The notes under the pieces were generated by a model that worked only from the letters and a program-made list of their open reading frames with translations, made no database searches and had not been told where the DNA came from. Below, one piece after another: positions 36,725 to 48,164 of a stretch of 64,000 nucleotides of DNA. A program made the translations under genes and the position numbers. The stretch spans positions 684,001-748,000 of the forward strand of contig CP136067.1 of assembly GCA_032622095.1 (NCBI GenBank), read 5' to 3'. The DNA comes from Siphonodentalium dalli (Eukaryota > Mollusca > Scaphopoda > Gadilida > Siphonodentaliidae). Numbering within the stretch: position 1 is the first letter of the stretch; every line of letters starts with the position of its first letter.

Positions 36725-37850
36725 TGTATAACCCATGGAGAGCCCCACATAGACTGGAGCAGACGACACTCTGTAGTACATGCTTCCATTTGTGTGAGGC
36801 TCCCTGTGGGTTAAACATTAAACTTTATCAGTGAGGTTTTAAATGGATGTCTTACATTACTGATCAAGCCTGGATATAGTGTGTCTAACCCATGGAGAGC
36901 CCCAAATAGACTGGAGCAGATGACACTCTGTAGTGCATGCTTCCATCTGTGTGAGGCTCCCTGTGGGTTAAACATTAAACTTTCTCAGTGAGGTTTGAGA
37001 TGGATGTCTTACATTACTGATCAAGCCTGGATATACATGTAGTGTGTCTAACCCATGGAGAGCCCCAAATAGACTGGAGCAGATGACACTCTGTAGTGCA
37101 TGCTTCCATCTGTGTGAGGCTCCCTGTGGGTTAAACATTAAACTTTATCAGTGACGTTTGAGACGGATGTCTTACATTACTGATCAAGCCTGGATATAGT
37201 GTGTCTAACCCATGGAGAGCCCCAAATAGACTGGAGCAGACGACACTCTGTAGTATATGCTTCCATCTGTGTGAGGCTCCCTGTGGGTTAAACATTACAC
37301 TTTATCAGTGAGGTTTGAGACGGGTGTCTTACATTACTGATCAAGCCTGGATATAGTGTGTCTAACCCATGGAGAGCCCCAAATAGACTGGAGCTCACGA
37401 TACTCTGTAGTGCATGCTTCCATCTGTGTGAGGCTCCCTGTGGGTTAAACATTACACTTTATCAGTGAGGTTTGAGACGGATGTCTTACATTACTGATCA
37501 AGCCTGGATATAGTGTGTCTAACCCATGGAGAGCCCCAAATAGACTGGAGCTCACGATACTCTGTAGTGCATGCTTCCATCTGTGTGAGGCTCCCTGTGG
37601 GTTAAACATTACACTTTATCAGTGAGGTTTGAGACGGATGTCTTACATTACTGATCAAGCCTGGATATAGTGTGTCTAACCCATGGAGAGCCCCAAATAG
37701 ACTGGAGCTCACGATACTCTGTAGTGCATGCTTCCATCTGTGTGAGGCTCCCTGTGGGTTAAACATTACACTTTATCAGTGAGATTTGAGATGGATGTCT
37801 TACATTACTGACCAAGCCTGGATATAGTGTGTCTGTCATTTGCAGAACGA
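36725..37850 (+). repeat. Tandem array of about 158-bp units
   Basis: Seven units, each with 'cccatggagagcccc', 'ctctgtagtgcatgcttcc', 'gaggctccctgtgggtta' and 'cttacattactgatcaagcc'. The unit is an expanded form of the repeat at 140-230. Confidence 0.93.
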
Positions 37851-38117
37851 GGTCCCCAGAGGGTGAATTTATGGTGAAAAGATGTGAATTTAGCATCACT
37901 AACTTCACCTTATGGGAACCTCATTCTGCTTTGGTCTCAACTGCTATGGGAGATCTGAGTTGAAATTGAAGCCAGTTGAAGCTTCCCAGATGAAGTTTCA
38001 GAGTTGAAGTTGGAAATTCACCCATTCGTCACCTCGATTATGTAATTTATTTTCTGCAAATTAGGGACATTAAAAAATGAACAGAATTTTAATAAGTAAC
38101 TAAAAGCATGTTAAAGA

Positions 38118-38674
38118 GCAGTAACAAATCTATATACATGTACCGTAGCAACAAACCTATATACATGTACCATAGCAACAAACCTATATACATGTACCAT
38201 AGCAACAAACCTATATGCATGTACCATAGCAACAAACCTATACACATGTACCATAGCAACAAACCTATATACATGTAGCATAGCAACAAACCTATACACA
38301 TGTACCATAGAAACAAACCTATATACATGTACCATAGCAACACACCTATATACATGTACCATAGCAACAAACCTATATACATGTACCACAGCAGCAAACC
38401 TAAATACATGTACCATAGCAACAAACCTATACACATGTACCATAGCAACAAACATATATACATGTACCATAGCAACAAACCTATGTACATGTACCATAGC
38501 AACAAACCTATATACATGTACCATAGCAACAAACCTATATACATGTACCATAGCAACAAACCTATATACATGTACCATAGCAATAAACCTATATACATGT
38601 ACCATAGCAACAAACCTATATACATGTACCATAGCAACAAACCTATATACATGTACCATAGCAACAAACCGAAT
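38118..38674 (+). repeat. 27-bp minisatellite
   Basis: About twenty units of 'tgtaccatagcaacaaacct' plus 'atataca'. Because 27 is divisible by three, several frames on both strands stay open (nonapeptide repeats), which explains 128-224 codon ORFs here. Confidence 0.92.
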
Positions 38675-39509
38675 GAATTTATGTGAGGGACCACCGTAAC
38701 ATGTTAATATATGTGGATCGCTGGATATTAACAGTGTGGGAGAATTAAAATGTTTTAATATGCAGCTAGCATTGTTATGACACAAAACACACTTGGTAAG
38801 TTAACATATGTATATAATACATAAATGCACGTTCATCGACCAGAAGAAACTAAGGTTAACACTAACTAAATGAAAATATATACCGTAGATATCATGACTT
38901 TTGACTTGTGTATAGTGATTATAGTCACTTATATACTATATTTTACCCAAACATTGTCCAAGAACCACCAGCGGTACACCTATTGACTGCGACTGGACGT
39001 AATCGCATAACTGGTGTAAACTCGAAATTACATGAGACATCCAGACGGGAAAACACGGTGCAAAACAACAATTGCCCCATCAATTGAGCTCCATAAATAG
39101 TCAATTTAGTTGTTTGTCCCCATAAACCAGAAATAATAGGCCGATTCGAAAATATACGAATCGGCGAGCCGATTCGGTATCGATCCCGAATCTGATCGCC
39201 GATGTCGACACCGAATTGAATCTTCGAACCTTCGCAGGGCTCTAGCCTCATCTTCTCATTAACATTGTTTTAGTTACTTTTTCCCTTCTGTTCAGTTTCT
39301 AATATCCCCTAATTTGCAGAAAATAAAATACAGAATTGAGGTGACCAATGCGTGAACATCACCAACTTGAACTGGGAAACTTGAATCTGATCCCAAGTCT
39401 CCCATAGCAGTTGAGGCCTAAGAATTTGGTGAAGCTAGCCCATATTCCAAACCCTCCTGTTGCCACGTCTCTGCATGTAGGGCACCTTACAGGAGTGTTA
39501 TATTTTGCA

Positions 39510-39800
39510 GCATCCATTCTTTTATTCCAGGATTGGTGAGTGCCAATATTCAGGTATCACACTCCCAAATATAGAGTGCCCCACACGGACCCAAGCAGAT
39601 GACAGCCATCAGTATATTGTTCTCTCCGTCTGGGGCTGCATATATGCATCCATTCTTTTATTACAGGGTTGGTGCGCGCTGATGATACAGTATTCAGGTC
39701 ACACTCCTGTAGGGTGCCCCACACGGATTCGAGCAGACGACAGTCATCATTACATTGTTCTCTCTTCCAGGGTTGGTGAGCGCCTCTGATACACTATTCA
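39510..39800 (+). repeat. Triplicated exon 10 acceptor and 5' edge
   Basis: 'ttattccagGATTGGTGAG' (39530), 'ttattacagGGTTGGTGCG' (39666) and the true 'tctcttccagGGTTGGTGAG' (39770), each followed by a version of 'gatacactattcaggtatc'. Extension from the middle acceptor stops in frame. Confidence 0.87.
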
Positions 39801-40016
39801 GGTATCCCAATGGGAAAACACACGCTGACTTCACAGACATAAATTTCGAGCCAATCTTCCTTGATGAGGTTGATCCAACAACACTTAACAACGCGAAGAA
39901 AATCTGTGGAGATAATAACGAGTGCATCCTCGATTACATCGCGACTGGCGATCCAACCGTAGCTGAGGACACGAAGACGACGGGTGACAAAACTACTCAA
40001 GAAGATGCTATTCTCA
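39771..40016 (+). CDS. Exon 10: post-VWD segment
   Basis: Phase 1-1, 82 residues, reading LVSASDTLFRYPNGKTHADF, then FEPIFLDEV and ICGDNNECILDYIATGD. In MUC4/SUSD2-like proteins the VWD is followed by 'W.V...SLFxYxxGxS..xYx...F.PxF' and a 'CGxNxxCxxDxxxTGD' segment, which matches closely. The two Cys probably pair. The acceptor is 'tctcttccag', the donor 'gtaagt'. Two earlier acceptor-like copies with the same 'ggttggtg' exon start lie about 105 and 240 bases upstream, and a mariner-like MITE begins 44 bases after the donor. Confidence 0.92.
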
Positions 40017-40059
40017 GTAAGTTTCAACTGAAACTGGTCCATATGACAAGTGACAAAAC

Positions 40060-40270
40060 TACAGTATTGCTCTAAGTAATTGACTTCTTAATCAAGCAGA
40101 ATTATGGGTAACTTTTCAGGATTTAGTCGGAAATATGGCTTGTTGTCATTCATCAGAAAGCTCTCGGGGAGAGCTTCCGATGATTGGCAACAAGCCATAT
40201 TTCTGAATAAATCCTGAAAAGTTACCCATAATTCTGCTGTGGTTAAGAAGTCGATTATTTAGGGCATTAT
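40060..40270. mobile_element. Palindromic mariner-like MITE 44 bases after exon 10
   Basis: TACAGTATTGCTC on the left and 'gattatttagggcattat' on the right, with an inverted-repeat interior as in the intact copy. Confidence 0.82.
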
Positions 40271-40943
40271 ATGACATATGACGAGACTACTCAAGAGATG
40301 ATATTCTCTGTTCATTCTGACTGAAACTGGTCCTGTGTAAGATAAGGCCAATTGGAATAAATTATAAGATTATCATTTCCTTCTCAAATTACGGTTACTA
40401 TGACGACACAAGAAGACGTACGATTGTAATAGGGCTGAAATAATTAATCCACTAATTATACCCTCCGCAATGAAGTTGTGGGGGGAGTGGTAATACTGGA
40501 ATCGGCTCGTACGTCTGTCAATGGATACAAATTTGTCCGGAGTTTTTCTCAGTCATTTTTTCATTATTTTCTGTGAAACTTGGCACAGACATCAACCACC
40601 ATGGGAACCTCCTGTGCTCCTGTGACTATAACGTCTTTTGGATTTTTTTTGGTGGAGTTATCTCCCTTTCAGCAACATGTATAATTGTGTCCAAGCTTTT
40701 ATTCCTACATTTTTAGGTCAATTCTTTTTAAAACTTGGCACAGATATTTAGTACGTTGGGAACATGTGCCCCTGTGATTATGACGTCTGTCGACATTTAT
40801 TGGTGGAGTTCACTATCCCCCTTTTTCGACTTAGAAATTTGTTTGCAACATGCATAATATTGTCCAAGCTTTTATTCCTACATTTTTAGGTCAATGTTTT
40901 TTAATCTTGGCAGTGATATTTAGTAGCATGGGAACCTGCGCAC

Positions 40944-42623
40944 TAGGCCTGTAACAATTCATCGCGATTTTGATTCATCGCGATTTGTCATTCACGATTC
41001 TATACGCGATTCATTTGTCTGTAATTCGATACACTATGATACAGTTCTGCTTCCGTATTATGCAGTTACTATACGAAGCCAATCGGGTCCCCTCATTCGT
41101 TTCCGTCAGCTGTGAATGCTTACAACGCGTTATCGGAAGTAAATCCGTAAATTTTGTTTGTTTCCGTGAGCTCGCACTTTGACCTTTGACACAAATGTTG
41201 GCGGAAGTGAAATGACTGACCTCCGTAACCTAGCCTCAGACTGTAAGCCATGCTCCGATTGGTTTAATTTGATGAATTGCTGTGATTTCAACCAATCAAA
41301 TACTAGTATATTGGATATATCGTCTGCGCAAAACAACAACACGTGGGCCGTGGAAAAATGTCTGCTCAAGAAAGCTTAAAACTTGTCAATCCGACAGCGG
41401 CCTACAGGTCGAAAATCTGGCAGTATTTCGGTTTTGGGACGTACACCGTTGAACAGGATGGAAAGCCATGCATTAAGACAGACAGAACTAATACGGTCTG
41501 CAAATTATGTTCGACGGCAACCTCTTACAAGACTGGTGTTACGACCAACATGCCGCACCATTTGAAACGACATCATTCTCAGCCAGCTGTTGTGATCATT
41601 ATGTGATATATAAACAGATGTGTGAGAAACTTTTCAACTCTTTTACCGACTTCAGTATCAATATGTCATGTTGTACTGGTATTATAACCCGGTCTTCGTA
41701 GTAGCTAGGGGAGAGCACTTGCCGGGAAATAAAGTATAGGCCTCACAAGGCACATAGAGAAGACACACAAACAATACTTCACATGATAATCCTTTATATG
41801 TTAATATTCAGAATAACATCAATCCTCTACAATATATTAACTAATCCAACAGTTTAATTATCCAAGGTATGTATAGTTCCATTTTAAGGAATAAATCAAA
41901 TGGCAGATCACCAATCCATGTATGCCTTTATATCTTAGATCATTACATGAGATGTTTTTATTCCAACTACTCTCTAAGGCAGACTGTTATGAACTGGGCC
42001 GGGAGAATATTCTGGGGGCGAGATCTTGGGTAGAGAGCCAAAGCCAGGCACTAGATTTTAAAGAGAGATAACAAGTAGAATCTGGTGCTGATGTCTTAAA
42101 TTGGGCTAAGTGGGAAAGTGGCGGGGAAACCGAAGTATATAGAATAAGTATTGTCCTTTACTGTTGCCATGCAGAAGTATATACTTGCTTGGGCTGGCTT
42201 TATTTATATGAGATAACTTAATTAGATCAGATCCAACTTTCACACAATGCTCCCATACAGCTCTATACACATTCTGCTTACACACGCACTATTGGCTTCT
42301 GCAGACACATATGTTAGATATTAACACTGCCACCTTCACACACACATATAATATATCTAACACTGCCACATTATTTCCGAATGTGTATGAGCATACTACA
42401 TTACTACATACTACAATACACATATAACTAAACAATTATGAAAGTACACAGTAATATTAGAAAAATTATCATTAAAACTCAACATGAGAGTTGTGCAAAT
42501 ATTGAGTGTTGAATAGCTATTTACTCGTGGGATCAATTTTTGTGTATCGCGATACGTATCGTATCGTTGGCCCCGTATCGCGATACGTATCGTATCATGA
42601 TCAAGCGTATCGTTACAGGCCTA
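40944..42623 (+). mobile_element. hAT-superfamily element, internally deleted
   Basis: 1680 bases with ends TAGGCCTGTAAC and GTTACAGGCCTA, flanked by a perfect 8-bp duplication CTGCGCAC (40936-40943 and 42624-42631). Eight-base duplications and a BED finger are known hAT features. Sub-terminal sequence is rich in 'atcgcgat' repeats. Only a BED ORF remains; no transposase catalytic or dimerisation domain is visible, so it is non-autonomous. Confidence 0.9.
41358..41606 (+). CDS. BED zinc-finger ORF of the hAT element
   Basis: 82 codons from the ATG at 41358. The protein has RSKIWQYFGF, then VCKLC, then TTNMPHHLKRHH. The order 'SxxWxxF...CxxC...TTNxxxHLxxxH' is the BED-type zinc finger of hAT transposases and ZBED proteins, which binds DNA. 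In a complete element it would be followed by the catalytic region; here it stops at 41606, or may splice before that. It lies inside an intron of the mucin gene and within hAT ends, so it is a transposon remnant. Confidence 0.8.
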   Translation: MSAQESLKLVNPTAAYRSKIWQYFGFGTYTVEQDGKPCIKTDRTNTVCKLCSTATSYKTGVTTNMPHHLKRHHSQPAVVIIM

Positions 42624-43570
42624 CTGCGCACCTGCGATTATGACGTCTGTCCGACTTTTTTTGTGTGGAGTTGTTACCCTTTTTCGACTTAGAACATTTT
42701 CACAACATGCATAATTTTGTCCGAGTTTGTAATCATATATTTTTCGGTCAATAGGTTTAAGATTAGGGTTAGGGTTGTGCACCTTCAATGGGAGTTAACT
42801 GTTATTTTATTATTTTAACTAAATGTTTACTGACATGTGAAACATCTTAGTATTTTAAAAACATGGGGGGTATCCTTAATGTTTGATTCGAGTCGAGGAA
42901 CCGACCCATCAAAACTCAGAGTGATCAGATATTGATTTTTGAAATTGTTATTTCTTGAAATGTTTCATTATTTGTGGCCCAGAAGCGAGTCGTCAAGTCA
43001 ATTGTCTCAGACAAAATATGCCGATGAAGATGGATAGCTCTAAATTCAAGTGGTAATACGGCCAATTTTTGTGATATGAAAGTGATAATACGACCATATT
43101 TCGTTGAACAACATCTTGATAAATAACACGCTTTTGGGAAATTTTATATCATAGTTGATATCGGTTAGCATTAATTGATTATGATAACAAAAGCATATTT
43201 TGAAGAAATTTTGTTGTTGTTGTAACTTGTTGATATGGGGACCGTCTGATTGGATTGAGTACTTTTAAGGCCTTTTATGTGCTACCTCATTGCAGAGAGA
43301 TACACTGCTTGACATAATTGTGCATTCTCTTATATATGCGAGGCTCCCATTTATAAGACTCGCATTTATAAGAGTACTACACTGACACAGGGGCTTTAAT
43401 GCCGCATCAGCAGAGCTCCCATCATGAAATGGAGAAATATATAAAGTGTAATGTTTAACCCACAGGGAGCCTCACACAGATAGAAGCATGCACTACAGAG
43501 TGTCGTCTGCTGCAGTCTATGTGGGGTTCTCTATGGGTTAAACTGTCAGAAAAGGGTTACATCTTTTCAG

Positions 43571-43781
43571 GTAACTCGATTCCGAATGTTTTCTCGGACA
43601 CCGCAGTCCTACATGCTACGATCGGTGTTGAGAGTACGATTACTTTCGAAGCCAACGACACTGATGCTGCCGACAATGTGACATTACAGATCATACAACA
43701 ACCCGCCACAGGTTTCATCTTTGACCTTTCAACTCAGGTCGTCACATGGACGCCTGCTGATACAACTGCCGTATCTATACA
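43571..43781 (+). CDS. Exon 11: cadherin/Ig-like beta module
   Basis: Phase 1 in, phase 2 out, 70 residues. It begins NSIPNVFSDTAVLHATIGV, then STITFEANDTDAADNVTLQI, and ends VVTWTPADTTAVSIQ. The 'P.V..D.......T...A.D.D.......I...P.G......G.V.WTP' pattern is that of the cadherin-like or HYR-like modules found between VWD and EGF in MUC4-like proteins. The acceptor is 'atcttttcag', the donor 'gtaagt'. An intron copy of the 'cacatggacgcctgctgat' stretch lies about 80 bases downstream. The exact module name is uncertain. Confidence 0.86.
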
Positions 43782-43850
43782 GTAAGTCTGAGTTATCTTC
43801 CCTGACTTATGACAGGGGGCGCCACATGAACGCCTGCTGATATTGAATGG
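43730..43850 (+). repeat. Duplicate of exon 11 3' segment in intron 11
   Basis: Intron 'cacatgaacgcctgctgat' (about 43822) matches exon 'cacatggacgcctgctgat' (about 43743). Confidence 0.75.
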
Positions 43851-46534
43851 TGGGGGACACTCCATGTGTTAATGGCATTCCCTTTACTGCATTTTATCAC
43901 GGTGCTGCTGCAGTCACATAACCATTAACTGCAGTTATTGTTGACCTCTGTTATAAACACATAAAATAAGATTTGAACAATCCACAACATTATTCAGAAT
44001 TATTATTTTTTTACTAAATAGCCAATTTCAACGAGAAATAGAAATAGCGGGCTACCATTACCAAATTCACCCTCTGCAAACCTCATTCTGCATGGCCTCA
44101 TCTGCTATGGGAGACATAGACTCAGATTGATGTTCGAAAATGGTGAATATTGTGATGTACACCCATTGGGAACCTAGATTATGCAATGTGTCGTCTGCCA
44201 ATTTGGGGATACATGAAACATTTCCCTTCTAGGAAGTTTCTATATCCCCTAATTTGCAGAATATAAAATCATAATTGAGGTGCCCAATGGGTGAACATAA
44301 CCAACTTCAACTGGGGAACTTCAATCTGATCCTAGGTCTGCCATAGCAATTGAGGGCCTTAGCAGAATGAGGTCTCCAGAGGGTGAATTTGGTGATGCTA
44401 GCCCGCTGTGCCGGATAGCATCACTAAATTCACCCTCTGGGTACCTCATTCTGCAAATGACAGACACGCTATTTGCAGGTTTGATGCTTTTACATGGAAA
44501 ATATTACGATGAAAGAGACAGGGGCGCCGGAAGCATCCAAGGGCAGAGCCTACAAAAAGGGCACTTTTCCGCAAAAAAGGGCATTTTCTCCGCAAACTCG
44601 GGAAAATAACCATAAATTCATTGTGGCAAAAATCCCTATTTTAATGGTATTTGTCGGTTTTTATGGCCGTTTTGTGATAAAATTGACAAAACATTATTTT
44701 CCTTGTGAAATTGGTGGTATTTGGACCAAAAAAGTCACATTTTGCTATAAAAACACGAGATTAAACACACAAAAAGCATTTTCTGCCCCCGCTCACCCCC
44801 CTTGGTCAAGGGCAGGGGGTCAGCTGCCCCCCTCTTCCGGTGCCCCTGGAAAGAGATTACTTCTTGTGGACATTCATGCTTTCCTTGTCACCTAATCCAA
44901 TCAGAGGGGTGGTCGGTTGCCTGTGTCAGACAGACTAATCCAATCAGAGGGGTGGTTGGTTGCCTGTGTCGGACAGACTAATCCAATCAGAGCGGTGGTT
45001 GGTTGCCTGTGTCAGACAGACTAATCCAATCAGAGGGGTGGTCGGCTGCCTGTGTCAGACAGACTAATCCAATCAGAGGGGTGGTTGGTTGCCCGTGTCA
45101 GACAGACTAATCCAATCAGAGGGGTGGTCGGCTGCCTGTTTCAGACAGACTAATCCAATCAGAGGGGTGGTTGGTTGCCTGTTTCAGACAGACTAATCCA
45201 ATCAGAGGGGTGGTCGGCTGCCCGTGTCAGACAGACTAATCCAATCAGAGGGGTGGTCGGCTGCCTGTTTCAGACAGACTAATCCAATCAGAGGGGTGGT
45301 TGGTTGCCTGTTTCAGACAGACTAATCCAATCAGAGGGGTGGTTGGTTGCCTGTTTCAGACAGACTAATCCAATCAGAGGGGTGGTTGGTTGCCTGTTTC
45401 AGACAGACTAATCCAATCAGAGGGGTGGTCGGTTGCCTGTTTCAGACAGACTAATCCAATCAGAGGGGTGGTCGGCTGCCTGTTTCAGACAGACTAATCC
45501 AATCAGAGGGGTGGTCGGCTGCCTGTTTCAGACAGACTAATCCAATCAGAGGGGTGGTCGGCTGCCTGTTTCAGACAGACTAATCCAATCAGAGGGGTGG
45601 TCGGCTGCCTGTTTCAGACAGACTAATCCAATCAGAGGGGTGGTCGGCTGCCTGTTTCAGACAGACTAATCCAATCAGAGGGGTGGTCGGCTGCCTGTTT
45701 CAGACAGACTAATCCAATCAGAGGGGTGGTCGGCTGCATGTTTCAGACAGACTAATCCAATCAGAGGGGTGGTCGGCTGCCTGTTTCAGACAGACTAATC
45801 CAATCAGAGGGGTGGTCGGGTGCCTGTTTCAGACAGACTAATCCAATCAGAGGGGTGGTCGGCTGCCTGTTTCAGACAGACTAATCCAATCAGAGGGGTG
45901 GTCGGCTGCCTGTTTCAGACAGACTAATCCAATCAGAGGGGTGGTTGGTTGCCTGTTTCAGACAGACTAATCCAATCAGAGGGGTGGTTGGTTGCCTGTT
46001 TCAGACAGACTAATCCAATCAGAGGGGTGGTTGGTTGCCTGTTTCAGACAGACTAATCCAATCAGAGGGGTGGTTGGTTGCCTGTGTCAGACAGACTAAT
46101 CCAATCAGAGGGGTGGTTGGTTGCCTGTTTCAGACAGACTAATCCAATCAGAGGGGTGGTTGGTTGCCTGTGTCAGACAGACTAATCCAATCAGAGGGGT
46201 GGTTGGTTGCCTGTTTCAGACAGACTAATCCAATCAGAGGGGTGGTTGGTTGCCTGTGTCAGACAGACTAATCCAATCAGAGGGGTGGTTGGTTGCCTGT
46301 TTCAGACAGACTAATCTAATCAAGATAATCTGCCTGCCATCTGGTCTGGTTGTAAGGATATATTGGGCCAATTTGTGAAACATGTTTACATTGAATCTTA
46401 AAGAGTTTCGGGTGTCAAAAGTATAAATTATGATGTTTTATCTAGCTTGATTAGCAGGTAGGCACAGTTGGATATGGCTAAAAGTTATTTATTATTTACA
46501 TTTTTTTGTTAATTTTCGAAATTATATTTTTCAG
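43782..46534 (+). other. Intron 11
   Basis: It has the exon 11 fragment, a hairpin (44366-44450), a C-rich dispersed repeat (44520-44840), and the 43-bp array, which nearly fills its second half. Confidence 0.7.
44893..46318 (+). repeat. 43-bp minisatellite with CCAAT motif
   Basis: About 33 units of 'taatccaatcagaggggtgg' plus 'tcggctgcctgtttcagacagac'. Two unit types alternate (ggttggttg and ggtcggctg). Every unit carries CCAATCAG and TAATCC. No ORF. Confidence 0.94.
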
Positions 46535-46716
46535 AATTGGAGCAAGTGACAGTTCTGGTGCTTCAGCATTGCCCGCCCTGGTCCCGATCGTCCTATGTAA
46601 CAAATGTACTAATGGACAGGGAACATGTGACTTCGAGCAGCCTCGAATCGCCGATAATGAGACCGTCGCTCTATACTTCCGACTTGCATTCTGTGTATGT
46701 GATGTCGGCTGGGAAG
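46535..46716 (+). CDS. Exon 12: first EGF-like module
   Basis: Phase 2 in, phase 1 out, 60 residues. It ends the previous module (QIGASDSSGASAL) and then shows LCNKCTNGQGTCDF, a spacer and FCVCDVGWEG. The C-x2-C-x5-C...C-x-C-x3-GWxG layout is an EGF module with a long loop before the fifth Cys, as seen after VWD in MUC4-like proteins. The acceptor is 'tatttttcag' and the donor 'gtaagt'. The Cys that closes the module comes from the next exon (GDDC). A mariner-like MITE begins 44 bases past the donor. Confidence 0.88.
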
Positions 46717-47495
46717 GTAAGTAGATAGGGAACATGGGAAGGTGATCGAGCCTCCGATATACAGTAATGCTCAAATTAATCGACCTCTTAACCAAAGCAG
46801 AATTATGGGTAACTTTTCAGGATTTAGTCGGAAATATGGCTTGTTGCCATTCATCGGAAAGCTCTCCCCGAGAGCTTTCCGATGAATGGCAACATGCCAT
46901 ATTTCTGACTAAATCCTGAAAAGTTACCCATAATTCTGCTTTGGTTAAGAGGTCGATTAATTAGAGCATTACTGTACAAGCAACAGCGAGTTAGCTTCAC
47001 TAAATTCACCCTCTGGGGACCTCATTCTTTTTAGAATTTTCAAATCTCTGGAAAGTATCTTTATCATCAAATATACTATTGTTTAGAAACTTCTTTCAAA
47101 AATTTCTGTTTCTTTTCTAGTTTAGTTTCCTCATTTTGCAAATGACCAGCACCATATTTTAAGCCCTGGTTCAAACGATGCATATCTCAATGTATTTATA
47201 GACTTTTTTATATCCTCAAGTTGGGAGACTGGGAACCTAACTCTGCTTAGACATCATCTTTTCTGGAAAGTTTCTTATCAAATTTCTATAGAAACTTCTT
47301 CACATAGATTCTATTTCTTTTTAAGTTTAATTTCTCTTTATCCCCAAATCAGCATCTTCACCATTTGGGAACTTATATCTGAGTCTAGGTCTCCCATAGC
47401 AGATGAGGCCATGCAGAATGAGGGCGACTGTGAGACTGAGTGGGGCTCGATCTTTGTGGGGTTCATGTAATTATATTTTATTGATATTTATATAG
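46717..47495 (+). other. Intron 12
   Basis: It begins with a partial exon 12 copy ('gggaacatgg..tcgagcctccgata', 46728-46760), then an intact mariner-like MITE, then dispersed repeat sequence (46985-47410) and a short copy of the exon 13 start ('gcgactgtgagac', about 47424). Confidence 0.65.
46760..46976. mobile_element. Palindromic mariner-like MITE 44 bases after exon 12
   Basis: 217 bases, TA-CAGTAATGCTC to GAGCATTACTG-TA, near-perfect inverted repeat with centre 'ctctccccgagag'. Confidence 0.88.
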
Positions 47496-47657
47496 GTGAT
47501 GACTGTGAGACCAATATTAACGGTTGTGCTGGAAGCCCATGCTTAAATCTACAGACATGTACAGACAAAAGTCCCACTGAGCAGAACACGACAGGCCTCA
47601 CTCACCAATGTTCAGCGTGTCCGACAGGTTACACGCAGCAGGAGACTAAATGTGCAG
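47496..47657 (+). CDS. Exon 13: EGF-like module
   Basis: Phase 1-1, 54 residues: DDCETNINGCAGSPCLNLQT, then C, then a Ser/Thr-rich loop, CSACPTGYTQQ and KCA. Seven or more Cys with the GY motif near the end indicate an EGF-like module with an enlarged loop. The acceptor 'gatatttatatag' has a poor pyrimidine run, which is the weakest acceptor in the gene, and the donor is 'gtcagt'. Flanking phases fit. A partial copy of 'gactgtgagac' lies about 75 bases upstream in the intron. Confidence 0.83.
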
Positions 47658-47716
47658 GTCAGTTGTCATATAGTCTGTGTAAACATAGACTCAAAATCAC
47701 ACTGACATGCAGAGTC

Positions 47717-47936
47717 TACAGTAATGCTCTAATTAATCAACTTCTTAACCACTGCAGAATTATGGGTAACTTAATATTCAGGATTTAGTCGGAAATATGG
47801 CTTGTTGCCATTCATCGGAAAACTCTCGCCGAGAGCTTTCTGATGAATGGCAACAAGCCATATTTCCGACTAAATCCTGAAAAGTTACCCATAATTCTTC
47901 TGTGGTTAAGGAGTCGATTAATTAGAGTATTACTGT
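47717..47936. mobile_element. Palindromic mariner-like MITE 60 bases after exon 13
   Basis: TACAGTAATGCTC on the left and 'agagtattactgt' on the right; interior inverted repeat around 'ctctcgccgagag'. Confidence 0.86.
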
Positions 47937-48164
47937 TGTCTCTCAAGTCTGAGATTAGTGTATGTGTCATTTGTAGAATGAGGTCCCCAGAGGCTGAATT
48001 TAGTAATGCTATCCCGCACAGTGGGCTAGCATCACCAAATTCACACTCTGGGGACCTCATTCTGCTTAGGCCTCATCTTCTGGGAAGTATCTATAGTATC
48101 AAATTAACATTTTAGTTACGTTTTCCCTTCGGAGAAGTTTCTATATCCCACTAATTTGCAGAAT

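Larger units (their letters stand above)
36299..39770 (+). other. Intron 9
   Basis: It holds a truncated mariner-like MITE, the 157-bp array, a hairpin (37848-37927), the 27-bp array, and duplicates of the exon 10 acceptor. Between 38700 and 39480 nothing was recognised. Confidence 0.7.
40017..43570 (+). other. Intron 10
   Basis: It holds an intact mariner-like MITE, three or four copies of a 'tttaaaacttggcacagat' repeat (40545-40940, continuing at 42632), the hAT element inserted in that repeat, a 'ctcaatccgatt'-type repeat (42870-43270), a hairpin (43320-43395), and a 'gagcctcacacagatagaag' copy (43455-43540). Confidence 0.7.

Noticed and set aside
38089-38785. 200-codon class ORFs on both strands
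   Set aside because: A 27-bp repeat is divisible by three, so frames stay open without selection. No start context, splice sites or domain.
42760-42780. Telomere-like 'ttagggttaggg'
   Set aside because: Only two units; it is part of ordinary intronic sequence.
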